Below are positions 47,751 through 56,884 of a stretch of DNA of 64,000 bases, in pieces. The notes beneath the pieces are model-generated. The model ran no database searches and was not told the origin of the DNA. It worked only from the letters and a program-made list of their open reading frames with translations. The translations under genes and the position numbers were made by a program. Source of the DNA: Micromonospora peucetia. Lineage in GTDB: Bacteria; Actinomycetota; Actinomycetes; Mycobacteriales; Micromonosporaceae. How positions within the stretch are numbered: position 1 is the first letter of the stretch; each line of letters starts with the position of its first letter. The stretch lies in the NCBI RefSeq assembly GCF_900091625.1, contig NZ_FMIC01000002.1:2852001-2916000 (forward strand), given 5' to 3'.

Positions 47751-49106
47751 ATGGGCCGGTTGTTCGGCACGGACGGCGTACGCGGGCGGGCGAACGCGGA
47801 TCTCACGCCTGAGTTGGCGCTCGCGGTGGCGGTCGCCGCCGCGCACACACTCGCCGAGTCGGACCGGAGCCATCCCCCGCTGGCCGTGGTCGGGCGGGAC
47901 ACCCGGGCCAGCGGCGAGATGCTGGAGGCCGCCGTGGTCGCCGGGCTCACCAGCGCCGGCGCCAACGTGGTCCGGGTGGGCGTGCTGCCCACCCCGGCCG
48001 TGGCGTTCCTCACCGCCGAGGCCAAGGCCGACCTCGGCGTGATGCTCTCCGCCTCGCACAACCCGATGCCCGACAACGGGATCAAGCTCTTCGCCGCCGG
48101 TGGGCACAAACTGCCGGACGAGATCGAGATGCGGATCGAGGCGGCCGTCGAGGCGAACGCCACGACCGCCTGGAAGCGGCCGGTCGGCGCCGGCGTCGGC
48201 CGTGTGCACGACCTGCTCGACGGTGCCGACCACTACGTGCAGCACCTGATCGGCACCGTGCCGCACCGCCTCGACGGGCTCAAGGTCGTGGTCGACTGCG
48301 CGAACGGCGCGGCGGCCGAGGTGGCGCCGGTGGCGTACCGGGAGGCCGGGGCCGAGGTCGTCGCCATCTACGCCGAGCCGGACGGCCTCAACATCAACGA
48401 CGAGTGCGGCTCCAACCACATCGAGGCCCTACGGGCCGCCGTGGTCGAGCACGGCGCGCACCTGGGCATCGCCCACGACGGCGACGCCGACCGCTGCGTC
48501 GCGGTGACCGCCGACGGCGACGAGGTCGACGGCGACCAGCTGATGGCGATCCTCGCGCTCGCCATGCGGGAGGCCGGCACGCTCACCGACGACACCCTGG
48601 TCGCGACCGTGATGAGCAACCTGGGCCTGCGCCTGGCGATGTCCCGCGAGGGCATCCGGCTGATCGAGACCAAGGTCGGCGACCGGTACGTGCTGGAGGA
48701 GTTGCGGGCGTCCGGGCTGGCGCTGGGCGGGGAGCAGAGCGGGCACATCGTCATGCCGGCGTACGCCACGACGGGCGACGGCGTGCTGACCGGGCTGCAC
48801 CTGATGGCCCGGATGGCGTCGACCGGGAAGTCCCTGGCGGAGCTGGCCGGCGTGATCACCCGGCTGCCGCAGGTGCTGATCAACGTCCCCGTCGGCGACC
48901 GTACGGTCGGTGCCGCCGCGCCCTCCGTCCGCGCCGAGGTGGAGCGGGCCGAGGCGGAGCTGGGCGAGACCGGCCGGGTGCTGCTGCGCCCGTCCGGCAC
49001 CGAGCCGCTGGTCCGCGTGATGGTCGAGGCCGCCACCGAGCAGGTCGCCCGCGAGGTCGCCGAGCGCATCGCCGAGCAGGTCCGCACCGCCAGCCCGACC
49101 GGCTGA
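47751..49106 (+). CDS. glmM: Phosphoglucosamine mutase
   Basis: Interconverts glucosamine-6-P and glucosamine-1-P for UDP-GlcNAc. The 451-residue protein starts [20 protein letters not shown]. The phosphoserine is S102 in [13 protein letters not shown]; the metal loop is [14 protein letters not shown]; the sugar-binding loop is [13 protein letters not shown]; the phosphate loop is [15 protein letters not shown]. GlmS, the preceding enzyme, is encoded at 54907. Confidence 0.98.
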   Translation: MGRLFGTDGVRGRANADLTPELALAVAVAAAHTLAESDRSHPPLAVVGRDTRASGEMLEAAVVAGLTSAGANVVRVGVLPTPAVAFLTAEAKADLGVMLSASHNPMPDNGIKLFAAGGHKLPDEIEMRIEAAVEANATTAWKRPVGAGVGRVHDLLDGADHYVQHLIGTVPHRLDGLKVVVDCANGAAAEVAPVAYREAGAEVVAIYAEPDGLNINDECGSNHIEALRAAVVEHGAHLGIAHDGDADRCVAVTADGDEVDGDQLMAILALAMREAGTLTDDTLVATVMSNLGLRLAMSREGIRLIETKVGDRYVLEELRASGLALGGEQSGHIVMPAYATTGDGVLTGLHLMARMASTGKSLAELAGVITRLPQVLINVPVGDRTVGAAAPSVRAEVERAEAELGETGRVLLRPSGTEPLVRVMVEAATEQVAREVAERIAEQVRTASPTG

Positions 49107-49116
49107 CCTCCCGCTT

Positions 49117-49149
49117 CGGCCCGGGCCCGCCATCTGCGGGCCCGGGCCG
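49117..49149. terminator. Hairpin terminator between glmM and the convergent ABC operon
   Basis: CGGCCCGGGCCCGC at 49117-49130 pairs perfectly with 49136-49149 around CATCT, followed by TCGCCTTT. It lies between convergent genes and may serve both. Confidence 0.75.
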
Positions 49150-49216
49150 TCGCCTTTCCCGGGCGGTCAGGAACCGGCCTGAGCCATCCGCCAGGGGCGG
49201 GTCCCGGCCGGCCGGT

Positions 49217-49966
49217 CTACAGGCGCAGGCCTGCGGCGCGCTGGAGGGTGGCCGCCGGGTCCTCGCCGTCCGTGAGGTCCACGTCCTCGACGATCCGCCC
49301 GTCGCCGAGGCGGATCAGCCGGTCGCACCGGGCAGCTATCGCCCGCTCGTGGGTGGCGAGCAGGATCGTCATGCCGTGCCGGTCCCGCAGGTTCAGCAGC
49401 AGGTCGAGGATCTGCCCGCCGGTGGCCGAGTCTAGGTTGCCGGTCGGTTCGTCGGCGAGCAGCAGCCCGGGGGAGCCCATCAGGGCCCGGGCGATCGCCA
49501 CCCGCTGCTGCTGACCGCCGGAGAGCTGGGCCGGCAGGGCCCGCTCCCGCCCGGTCAGGCCCACCGCGTCGAGCAGCTCCCGGGCCCGGGCCGCGTGGTC
49601 GGCCCGCCCCCGGCGCGGCAGCACCGGTGCGATCACGTTGTCCAGCACGGTCAGCGCGGGCAGCAGGTGATAGCGCTGGAAGACGAAGCCCACCCGCTGC
49701 CGGTACCGGGTCAGGGCGGACCGGCCGAGCCCGGTGATCTCCAGGTCGTCCACCGTGACGGTCCCGGCGTCGACCTGCTCGATCGCGCCGATCATGTGCA
49801 GCAGCGTCGACTTGCCCGAGCCGCTGGCGCCGGTCAGCGCCACCACCGCCCCGGGCGGAATCTCCAGGGACACGTCGTCGATCGCGGTCACCTGCTGCGG
49901 GCCGGCCCCGAACCGCCGGACCAGCCCGGCGACCCGGACCGTGCTGCCCACCGTCGTCGTCTCCAT
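49217..49966 (-). CDS. ABC transporter ATP-binding protein, LolD/MacB type
   Basis: The 249-residue cassette has Walker A LTGASGSGKSTLLHMIGA, Q-loop FVFQRYHLLPALTVLDNVI, signature LSGGQQQRVAIARALMG, Walker B LLLADEPTGNLDSATG and switch His in LLATHERA. The DEPTGNLD form and its pairing with an FtsX-type permease mark the MacB/LolCDE-type (mechanotransmission) exporter family. ATG 49966 has GCGGAGGAG upstream and lies 2 nt from the permease stop. Confidence 0.92.
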   Translation of the reverse strand: METTTVGSTVRVAGLVRRFGAGPQQVTAIDDVSLEIPPGAVVALTGASGSGKSTLLHMIGAIEQVDAGTVTVDDLEITGLGRSALTRYRQRVGFVFQRYHLLPALTVLDNVIAPVLPRRGRADHAARARELLDAVGLTGRERALPAQLSGGQQQRVAIARALMGSPGLLLADEPTGNLDSATGGQILDLLLNLRDRHGMTILLATHERAIAARCDRLIRLGDGRIVEDVDLTDGEDPAATLQRAAGLRL

Positions 49967-49968
49967 CG

Positions 49969-52803
49969 TCACTCCTCCGCGAGCAGTCGTGCGGTCGGCA
50001 GCCGGCGCAGCAGCGCGGCGGGGACCAGGGCGGCCATCGAGGTGACCAGGACACCGGCTACCGCCACCAGCGCGGCGACCGTGACCAACGTGCCGGGCAG
50101 GGCGCCGACCAGCCAGGCCGCCCCGGTCAACCCGAGGCCGGCGCCGGTGACCGCGCCGAGCAGTCCGAGGGCCAGCCCCTCGTACCCGATCAGGCGACCC
50201 AGCGCCCCGTCGCTCCAACCCACCGCGCGCAGGGTGGCCAGCTCGGCGGCCCGGTCCCGGATGTTCAGGTAGAGCACGTCGGCAACCGCGGCGGCACCGA
50301 GCAGCACCGTCGCGACGGCGGCCATGGTGTCCGCGCCGCGCACGCTCAGCGACACCGTGTCGCCGAGCAGGCTGCCGACGATGGCACCTCGGAACGCGTA
50401 CCCGGCGGCGGCGACCAGGGTCAGCGCGGCCACCCCGATGGCCAGGGCGCCGGCCCCGAGCAGGGTGCGGCCGGGCGTGCGGGCCAGGTTGGCCAGGGCC
50501 AGGCCGACCAGGGTGCGCGGTCGGCGTACCCAGCGAGCCGTGGCCACCGCCGGGCGCAGCGCGGCGGCCGGGTGGGCGCGCGCGGCCCGCAGAGCCGGCG
50601 TCAGGCCCGCGACCAGCGCCAGCAGCAGCGCCACCGGTACGGCCAGCAGCGCCCGCCGCCATCCCACGTCGATGCCGAGCGCGGCTCCGAGCGGGACGGC
50701 CAGCGCCAGCGCGAGCAGCCCGGCAGCCAGCCCGAGGGCGGCGACCTCGCCGAGTATCAGCGTCCCGATCCGTCGGGCCGGCCAGCCCAGGCAGGCGAGC
50801 ACCGCCAGCTCGGACCGGCGGTCCCGGACGGCGGCGGCGACCGCGTTGCCGAGGAAGAGCGCGCAGACCACCAGCACCAGCACGAAGAGCACGACGCTCT
50901 TGCGGTCCACCGCCTTCGTGATCACCGAGGCGACCCCGAGCGCCGACCAGTTCTCGGTCAGCCGCAGCGCCGGCCGGCCGAACGACCCGGCGGGCAGCTC
51001 CACGGCCTGCGGGGCCGGGGACGAGCCGAGCGTGATGTCGACGTCGAGCCCGGTGACCTGGGCGATCCGCTCGGCGACCAGCCGGACCTGTTCGGCGGCA
51101 TGCTCGCTGTAGCCGTCCACGTCGGCGACCCGCACCCGGATGGCGCTGATCGGGGCTTTCGCCTGCGGACTGCCGCCGTCCGTCAGTAACTCCGGCACGA
51201 TGGTCAGGGTGGTCAGCAGCAGCGGCGGGGCGGCGAGATAGCCGGCGGGATTGCCGCTCGGCTCCAGCGGCTGCCCGCCCAGCGCGTCCCGGCTGGCGGC
51301 GTCGGCGCCGGCGGCCCGCGGCGGCTCGTACGTCTCCAGCGGCACCTTGCCCAGGTCGCTGAATCCGGTCAGCTTCTGCGGGTCGAAGACCCCCACCGCC
51401 CGCCATTCGCGCCAGAGGGGTTCCTTGGGGGTCGACTTCTTCAGCGACAGCTCGCGCAGCGGGCGGGCACCGACGTCCTCCGTCAGCCAGGGACGCGGGT
51501 ACGGGTTGAAATCCTGGTGCCCACCGTAGACCTCGGGGGCGGCCGGCGGGAGCGGACGGACCCGCAGGGTGCCGTCGGGGAGCCGGTCGTACTCCGGGGT
51601 CCCGGCCTGCACGATGTCCTGAAGCTGGCCGAAGCAGCAACCGGTCGGGGAGAGGCCCTCGGCCAACCGGGAACGCCAGCCGGAGACGACGTCGGCGCTG
51701 GCGTCCCCGGCGGGGATCGCCGGCCCCCGCCGCAGCTCCCGCTCCAGATCGGCCAACGGCATGCCACCCGGGCGCGCGGCGGGCAGCCGTGTGGCGCCGA
51801 CGCGCAGCTCCTCGTCGAGGAAGGGACGGCTGGTCGTGAGGACCGGGACGGTGTGGTGGCCCCTCCTGCTTCCCTCGATGACCGAGTCGTCGGGACGGAG
51901 CGCCCGCCCCTCGACCACCGTCCCGGCCAGGCCGACGAGTCGGTCCTCGGCGGCCGGGTCCACCGCGGCCAGCAGGAAGGGCACGGTCAGGTCGTACCGG
52001 ATCCGGAGCCGGTCCGAGGTGGTCACGTAACCCGGCCCGTGACCCTCGCCGTCGGCGAGGACATTGACGTGGGCCTCGAACCGGCCGTCGGGCAGCAGCC
52101 GCACAGGCATCACCGCCCAGTCCTCCCGCTCCGAGTAGGCGCCCGGGCTGCCCATGGCGTACCGCGGGTTGCAGATCGATTGGGTCCGGCCGTCGGGCAG
52201 GACCTCGCGCGGGGAGGGGCCGCACGTTTCGTCCCAGGGGTAGCTCCGGCCGTCGGTGTAGGGGGTGGCGTCGGAGCTGGAGACCCCGTCGTTGCTGGCG
52301 TGGATGATCGGGTGCTTGGTGACGTACAGGTACCGGGCACGGCCCGGGGCGGTGGAGAGGCCGCGCTCGGCGACGAAGCGCGGGTCGATCCGGATGACCT
52401 GCCGGTCGAGCGAGCGGTCGACGGCGTCGGTCAGGTCCATCGCGGTGGTGACGGGAGCGGTCGAGTAGCCGAGCATGGCGATGGGGGCGGCGACGTCCAC
52501 CCCGGTGACCGCCTGCACCTGGTCGTACTGCGCGGTGGTGATGCCGCCGAAGAGGCCGGAGAGGTAGTTGGGCTGGACCAGCCGACGTTCGGCCTCCAGC
52601 GGAGTGCGCGCGCCCTTCGGGCGGACCAGGATGTCGTACGCGGCGTCGGTGTTCCGTTCGACGGTGCCGGTGACGTCGAGGCGGGAGGTGGTGGTGGCCC
52701 CGGTCAGGACGACGAAACCGGTGGTCGCCACCAGCACGCCGACCAGCAGGGCCACCGACCGCCCCGCACGGCCGCGAAGTTGTCGCCAGATGAAACTGAG
52801 CAT
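49969..52803 (-). CDS. FtsX-like ABC transporter permease
   Basis: The 944-residue protein starts MLSFIWRQLRGRAGRSVALL. One N-terminal helix is followed by an outer domain of about 560 residues. FtsX modules then lie near residues 620-720 (VVLFVLVLVVCALFLGNAVA; ELAVLACLGWPARRIGTLIL) and at the C-terminus (ELATLRAVGWSDGALGRLIG). The outer domain is large and has several Cys, so it may bind a substrate or signal. It is the first gene of the unit, divergent from padR. Cargo unknown. Confidence 0.9.
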   Translation of the reverse strand: MLSFIWRQLRGRAGRSVALLVGVLVATTGFVVLTGATTTSRLDVTGTVERNTDAAYDILVRPKGARTPLEAERRLVQPNYLSGLFGGITTAQYDQVQAVTGVDVAAPIAMLGYSTAPVTTAMDLTDAVDRSLDRQVIRIDPRFVAERGLSTAPGRARYLYVTKHPIIHASNDGVSSSDATPYTDGRSYPWDETCGPSPREVLPDGRTQSICNPRYAMGSPGAYSEREDWAVMPVRLLPDGRFEAHVNVLADGEGHGPGYVTTSDRLRIRYDLTVPFLLAAVDPAAEDRLVGLAGTVVEGRALRPDDSVIEGSRRGHHTVPVLTTSRPFLDEELRVGATRLPAARPGGMPLADLERELRRGPAIPAGDASADVVSGWRSRLAEGLSPTGCCFGQLQDIVQAGTPEYDRLPDGTLRVRPLPPAAPEVYGGHQDFNPYPRPWLTEDVGARPLRELSLKKSTPKEPLWREWRAVGVFDPQKLTGFSDLGKVPLETYEPPRAAGADAASRDALGGQPLEPSGNPAGYLAAPPLLLTTLTIVPELLTDGGSPQAKAPISAIRVRVADVDGYSEHAAEQVRLVAERIAQVTGLDVDITLGSSPAPQAVELPAGSFGRPALRLTENWSALGVASVITKAVDRKSVVLFVLVLVVCALFLGNAVAAAVRDRRSELAVLACLGWPARRIGTLILGEVAALGLAAGLLALALAVPLGAALGIDVGWRRALLAVPVALLLALVAGLTPALRAARAHPAAALRPAVATARWVRRPRTLVGLALANLARTPGRTLLGAGALAIGVAALTLVAAAGYAFRGAIVGSLLGDTVSLSVRGADTMAAVATVLLGAAAVADVLYLNIRDRAAELATLRAVGWSDGALGRLIGYEGLALGLLGAVTGAGLGLTGAAWLVGALPGTLVTVAALVAVAGVLVTSMAALVPAALLRRLPTARLLAEE

Positions 52804-52842
52804 GTCGCGCCTCCCCGTGTGCTGAGCACACTCTGCGCGATA

Positions 52843-52855
52843 CATTGTGACAATG
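52843..52855. promoter_or_regulatory. Palindromic operator candidate for PadR
   Basis: CATTGTGACAATG is a perfect 6+1+6 palindrome in the 75-nt gap between the exporter (minus) and padR (plus). It overlaps GATACAT, a plausible -10. PadR proteins usually bind such inverted repeats and repress both their own gene and a neighbouring exporter. Confidence 0.6.
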
Positions 52856-52878
52856 CAAGACCCGAACCCGGAGGTGAC

Positions 52879-53484
52879 ATGGCGATCCAGCACGCCGTCC
52901 TGGCCCTGCTCGCCGGCGGCCCCAGCTACGGCTACGAGCTCAAGGGCGCCTTCGAGGAGGCGGTCGGCCCACAGTGGGGGCCGCTCAACATCGGGCACCT
53001 CTACCAGATTCTCGACCGGCTCTCCCGGGACGGCCTGGTGGTGGCCGAACGGCATCCCCAGCCCGTCAAGCCCGACCGGGTGGTCTACGAGATCACCCCG
53101 GACGGCCGAGCCGAGCTGGACCGCTGGCTCGCCGAGCCCAGCCCACGCAGCGGTGGGTTCCGGGACGACTTCTTCCTCAAGGTGACCGCCGCAGCCCGAT
53201 CCGGCGAGCCGGCCACGGTGCGGGCGGTGCTCAGCAACCAACGTGGTCACCTGATGCGGGAGCTGCGCAACCTCGACGGGCTGCGCCGCCGGACCGATGA
53301 TCCGGTGGTCGGCCTGCTGCTCTCGGCGGCGAGTCGGCACGTCGAGGCTGATCTGGCCTTCGTCGACGACGCCGAGGGGGTGCTGCTCGCCGACGGCGGC
53401 GCGGTGCTCGCCAGGCTTCGGACGCCCCGCGCCGAGGGGACGACGTCGGAGCGGGGTACCGGCCCGACCCAGGCGGCCGGTTGA
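52879..53484 (+). CDS. PadR family transcriptional regulator
   Basis: The N-terminal winged helix reads MAIQHAVLALLAGGPSYGYE, with LKGAFEEAV, the recognition part HLYQILDRLSRDGLV and wing VYEITPDGRAELDRWL. The C-terminal helical dimerisation region makes 201 residues in total, the PadR-s2-like length. It is divergent from the FtsX-type exporter and probably controls it in response to a small molecule. ATG 52879 has CGGAGGTG upstream. Confidence 0.93.
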   Translation: MAIQHAVLALLAGGPSYGYELKGAFEEAVGPQWGPLNIGHLYQILDRLSRDGLVVAERHPQPVKPDRVVYEITPDGRAELDRWLAEPSPRSGGFRDDFFLKVTAAARSGEPATVRAVLSNQRGHLMRELRNLDGLRRRTDDPVVGLLLSAASRHVEADLAFVDDAEGVLLADGGAVLARLRTPRAEGTTSERGTGPTQAAG

Positions 53485-53518
53485 CGGTCAGACGTGCCTG
53501 TCAATCACCGGGTGTTCG

Positions 53519-54700
53519 TCACAGCCGGCGCAGCCGGGTGACGGCTTCGGCCAGCACCTCGGGGCGTTTGCAGAAGGCGAAGCGGACGAGACGCCGGCCG
53601 GCCTCCGGGTCGTCGTAGAAGACCTGGGTCGGTACGGCCACCACGCCGCACCGCTCCGGCAGCGACCGGCAGAACTCGATCCCGTCGACGCCGCCGAGCG
53701 GCCCGATGTCGGCGGTGACGAAGTAGGTGCCCTCAGGCGTCAGCACCCCGAAGCCGGCGTCGGTGAGGCCCGCGACCAGCTGGTCCCGGCGGGCCTGCAT
53801 GTCCCGGCGGAACTCCGCGAAGTAGTCGTCCGGCAGGGCCAGCGCCACCGCGACCGCCGGCTGGAGCGGCGCGGCGTTGACGAAGGTGAGGAACTGCTTC
53901 ACCCGCAGCACCGCCGAGACCAGCGCCGCGGGGCCACTGACCCAGCCGACCTTCCAGCCCGTGCAGGAGAACGTCTTGCCGGCCGAGGAGATCCGCAGCG
54001 TCCGCTCGCGCATCCCGGGCAGGGTCGCCAGCGGCAGGTGGCCGGTGGCGGCGTCGGTGAAGACCAGGTGCTCGTACACCTCGTCGGTCACCGCGTACGC
54101 GTCGTGCTCCTGGCACAGCTCGGCGATCAGCGCCAGCTCGTCGGGGGTGAACACCTTGCCGGTCGGGTTGTGCGGGGAGTTGAGCAGCACGAGCCGGGTG
54201 CGCGGGCCGAACGCGGCGCGCAGGGCGGCCGGGTCGAAGGCGTACCGGCCGTCGGCGGCGGGACGCAGCGTGACCGGGCGCCGGACCGCGCCGGCCAGCG
54301 CCACCGAGGCGGCGTACGAGTCGTAGTACGGCTCGAAGCAGACCACCTCGTCGCCCGGCTCGCAGAGGCCGAGGATCGCCGCCGCGATGGCCTCGGTGGC
54401 GCCCGCCGTCACCACGATCTCGCCGTCCGGGTCGTACTCCAGCCCCCAGAACCGGCGCTGGTGCGCGGCCACCGCCGCGCGCAGCGTCGGGATGCCCGGG
54501 CCCGGCGGGTACTGGTTCTGCCCGGTGCGCAGCGCCTCCGCCGCGGCGGCCAGCATCTCCGGCGGCCCGTCGTTGTCCGGGAAACCCTGACCGAGGTTGA
54601 TCGCGCCGGTGCGGGCGGCGAGGGCGGACATCTCGGCGAAGATGGTCGTCCCGAACGGACGCATCCGGGCCACCAGCGGATCCACGTCGGCGGTCGTCAC
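53519..54700 (-). CDS. PLP-dependent class I/II aminotransferase
   Basis: The 393-residue fold-type I enzyme has INLGQGFPDNDGPPEML, PGPGIPTLRAAVAAHQ, LVLLNSPHNPTGKVFTPDEL and the PLP lysine in ISSAGKTFSCTGWKVGW. It resembles the N-succinyldiaminopimelate aminotransferase (DapC-like) and methionine/kynurenine aminotransferase (YbdL-like) group; the substrate cannot be fixed from sequence. GTG 54700 is chosen over upstream codons that lack family similarity. It is divergent from glmS. Confidence 0.88.
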   Translation of the reverse strand: MTTADVDPLVARMRPFGTTIFAEMSALAARTGAINLGQGFPDNDGPPEMLAAAAEALRTGQNQYPPGPGIPTLRAAVAAHQRRFWGLEYDPDGEIVVTAGATEAIAAAILGLCEPGDEVVCFEPYYDSYAASVALAGAVRRPVTLRPAADGRYAFDPAALRAAFGPRTRLVLLNSPHNPTGKVFTPDELALIAELCQEHDAYAVTDEVYEHLVFTDAATGHLPLATLPGMRERTLRISSAGKTFSCTGWKVGWVSGPAALVSAVLRVKQFLTFVNAAPLQPAVAVALALPDDYFAEFRRDMQARRDQLVAGLTDAGFGVLTPEGTYFVTADIGPLGGVDGIEFCRSLPERCGVVAVPTQVFYDDPEAGRRLVRFAFCKRPEVLAEAVTRLRRL

Positions 54701-54893
54701 GCCCGCCAGCCTACGGACTCCTGGCGCGGCTTCAACCCCTGCGAGGGCGGCAGCCGACCGCCCGGAAGCATCGCCGGCATCCCCCTGCGTCGGACGGAGG
54801 TATGTCACGTAAGGTGTCGGTTCCGCTCCGTATCGCTCAAGTTCGGTGATCGATTACCCGACTTTCGCGCACGCGCGTTGAGCGGAACTAGGT

Positions 54894-54899
54894 TAGGCT
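54894..54899 (+). promoter_or_regulatory. -10 element positioned for a leaderless glmS transcript
   Basis: TAGGCT ends 7 nt before the glmS ATG, and no ribosome-binding site is visible. The RNA would begin at or near the start codon. Confidence 0.5.
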
Positions 54900-54906
54900 G
54901 CGAGAC

Positions 54907-56820
54907 ATGTGTGGAATCGTGGGTTACGCCGGCGCGCGCCCGGCGCTCGGCATCGTGCTCGACGGACTGCGGCGGCTGGAGTACCGCGGCTACGACTCGG
55001 CCGGCGTCGCCATCGTCTGCGACGACGTGCTGTTGACCGAGAAGAAGGCCGGCAAGCTGGCCAACCTGGAGAAGGTGCTCTCCGAGCGGGCCGCCGAGGA
55101 TCCCACGTCCTGCGCGGCCAGCCCGATCGGCATCGGGGACGGCACCACCGGCATCGGGCACACCCGCTGGGCCACCCACGGCGGTCCGACCGACCGCAAC
55201 GCCCACCCGCACCTCGCCCCCGACGGCCGCGTCGCCGTGATCCACAACGGCATCATCGAGAACTTCGCGAGGCTGCGCGCCGAGCTGGAGGCCGACGGCG
55301 TCCAGTTCACCAGCGACACCGACACCGAGTGCGCCGCGCACCTGCTCTCCGCCGCGCTGGCCGACCTGCGCGCCGCCGGTCACCCCGACGGGCCGCAGCT
55401 GCTCGCCGCCGGCATGCGGGTGGTCTGCCAGCGGCTGGAGGGCGCGTTCACGCTGCTCGCCGTCGACGCCGCCGTGCCCGGCGCGGTGGTCGGCGCCCGG
55501 CGCAACTCGCCGCTGGTGGTCGGGCGGGGCGACGGGGAGAACTACCTCGCCAGCGACGTGGCGGCGTTCATCGAGCACACCCGGGAAGCGGTGGAGCTCG
55601 GCCAGGACCAGATCGTCCTCATCACCGGCGACACCATCGAGATCACCGACTTCGCCGGCCAGCCCGCCAGCGGCAAGGACTTCCACATCGACTGGGACTC
55701 CTCCGCCGCCGAGAAGGGCGGCTACGACTGGTTCATGCTCAAGGAGATCGAGGAGCAGCCGCAGGCCATCGCCGACACGCTGCTCGGCCGGCTCACCGAG
55801 TCCGGCGAGATCATGCTCGACGAGGTCCGCCTCAGCGACCAGGACCTGCGCGACGTCGACAAGATCTTCATCGTCGCCTGTGGCACCGCGTACCACTCCG
55901 GTCTGGTCGCCAAGTACGCCATCGAACACTGGACGAGGATCCCGTGCGAGGTGGAGCTGGCCAGCGAGTTCCGCTACCGCGACCCGGTCCTCGACCGGTC
56001 CACGCTGATCGTGGTGATCTCGCAGTCCGGCGAGACGATGGACACCCTGATGGCGCTGCGGCACGCCAAGGAGCAGAAGGCCCGCGTCCTGGCCATCTGC
56101 AACACCAACGGCTCGACCATCCCCCGGGAGTCCGACGCCGTCCTCTACACCCACGGCGGGCCGGAGATCGCCGTCGCGTCCACCAAGGCGTTCCTCACCC
56201 AGCTCGTCGCCTGTTACCTGATCGGCCTGCACCTGGCCCAGGTGCGCGGCATCAAGTTCGCCGACGAGGTGGCCGCCGTCGTCGCCCAGCTCCAGGAGAT
56301 GCCGGGCAAGCTGCGCGAGCTGCTGGAGCGGATCGAGCCCGTCCGCGAGCTGGCCCGCGACCTGAAGACCGAGCCGACCGTGCTCTTCATCGGCCGGCAT
56401 GTGGGCTACCCGGTGGCCCTGGAGGGCGCGCTCAAGCTCAAGGAGCTGGCCTACATGCACGCCGAGGGATTCGCCGCCGGTGAGTTGAAGCACGGCCCGA
56501 TCGCGCTGATCGACAAGGGCACCCCGGTGATCTGCATCGTGCCGTCCCCGGTCGGCCGGGGCATGCTGCACGACAAGGTGGTCTCCAACATCCAGGAGGT
56601 GCGGGCGCGCGGCGCCCGGACCATCGTCATCGCGGAGGAGGGCGACGAGGCGGTCGTCCGCTATGCCGACCACCTGATCCGCGTGCCGCGTACGCCGACG
56701 CTGCTCGCGCCGCTGGTCACCACCGTGCCGTTGCAGGTCCTGGCGGCCGAGATCGCCGCCGCCCGGGGGCACGACGTGGACCAGCCCCGGAACCTGGCCA
56801 AGTCGGTCACCGTCGAGTAG
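54907..56820 (+). CDS. glmS: Glutamine-fructose-6-phosphate aminotransferase (isomerizing)
   Basis: Makes glucosamine-6-P from fructose-6-P and glutamine. Cys2 of MCGIVGYAGARPALGIVLDG is the amidohydrolase nucleophile; GHTRWATHGGPTDRNAHPH follows. Two SIS domains carry ACGTAYHSGLVAKYAIE, VISQSGETMDTLMALR and GRHVGYPVALEGALKLKEL, and the C-terminus ends PRNLAKSVTVE. 637 residues, a normal length. No glmS ribozyme is seen upstream. Confidence 0.98.
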   Translation: MCGIVGYAGARPALGIVLDGLRRLEYRGYDSAGVAIVCDDVLLTEKKAGKLANLEKVLSERAAEDPTSCAASPIGIGDGTTGIGHTRWATHGGPTDRNAHPHLAPDGRVAVIHNGIIENFARLRAELEADGVQFTSDTDTECAAHLLSAALADLRAAGHPDGPQLLAAGMRVVCQRLEGAFTLLAVDAAVPGAVVGARRNSPLVVGRGDGENYLASDVAAFIEHTREAVELGQDQIVLITGDTIEITDFAGQPASGKDFHIDWDSSAAEKGGYDWFMLKEIEEQPQAIADTLLGRLTESGEIMLDEVRLSDQDLRDVDKIFIVACGTAYHSGLVAKYAIEHWTRIPCEVELASEFRYRDPVLDRSTLIVVISQSGETMDTLMALRHAKEQKARVLAICNTNGSTIPRESDAVLYTHGGPEIAVASTKAFLTQLVACYLIGLHLAQVRGIKFADEVAAVVAQLQEMPGKLRELLERIEPVRELARDLKTEPTVLFIGRHVGYPVALEGALKLKELAYMHAEGFAAGELKHGPIALIDKGTPVICIVPSPVGRGMLHDKVVSNIQEVRARGARTIVIAEEGDEAVVRYADHLIRVPRTPTLLAPLVTTVPLQVLAAEIAAARGHDVDQPRNLAKSVTVE

Positions 56821-56839
56821 TCGTACCGCCCCGCGACGG

Positions 56840-56868
56840 GCCCCGTCCACCGCACCGGTGGGCGGGGC
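56840..56868. terminator. Hairpin between glmS and the convergent hydrolase gene
   Basis: GCCCCGTCCACC at 56840-56851 pairs with GGTGGGCGGGGC at 56857-56868 with one G-T pair and a 5-nt loop. It lies 20 nt after the glmS stop. Confidence 0.65.
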
Positions 56869-56884
56869 TCGACCACGTTCGCGG

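Noticed and set aside
49217..52858. A 1200-codon minus-strand frame joining the permease region to the ATPase
   Set aside because: Only its last 250 codons (from 49966) encode the ATPase. The rest is the wrong frame of the FtsX permease, whose true frame ends at 49969.
54701..54906. glmS ribozyme
   Set aside because: No ribozyme core is seen, and the -10 placement suggests almost no leader RNA. The gap is only 206 nt and shared with a divergent gene.
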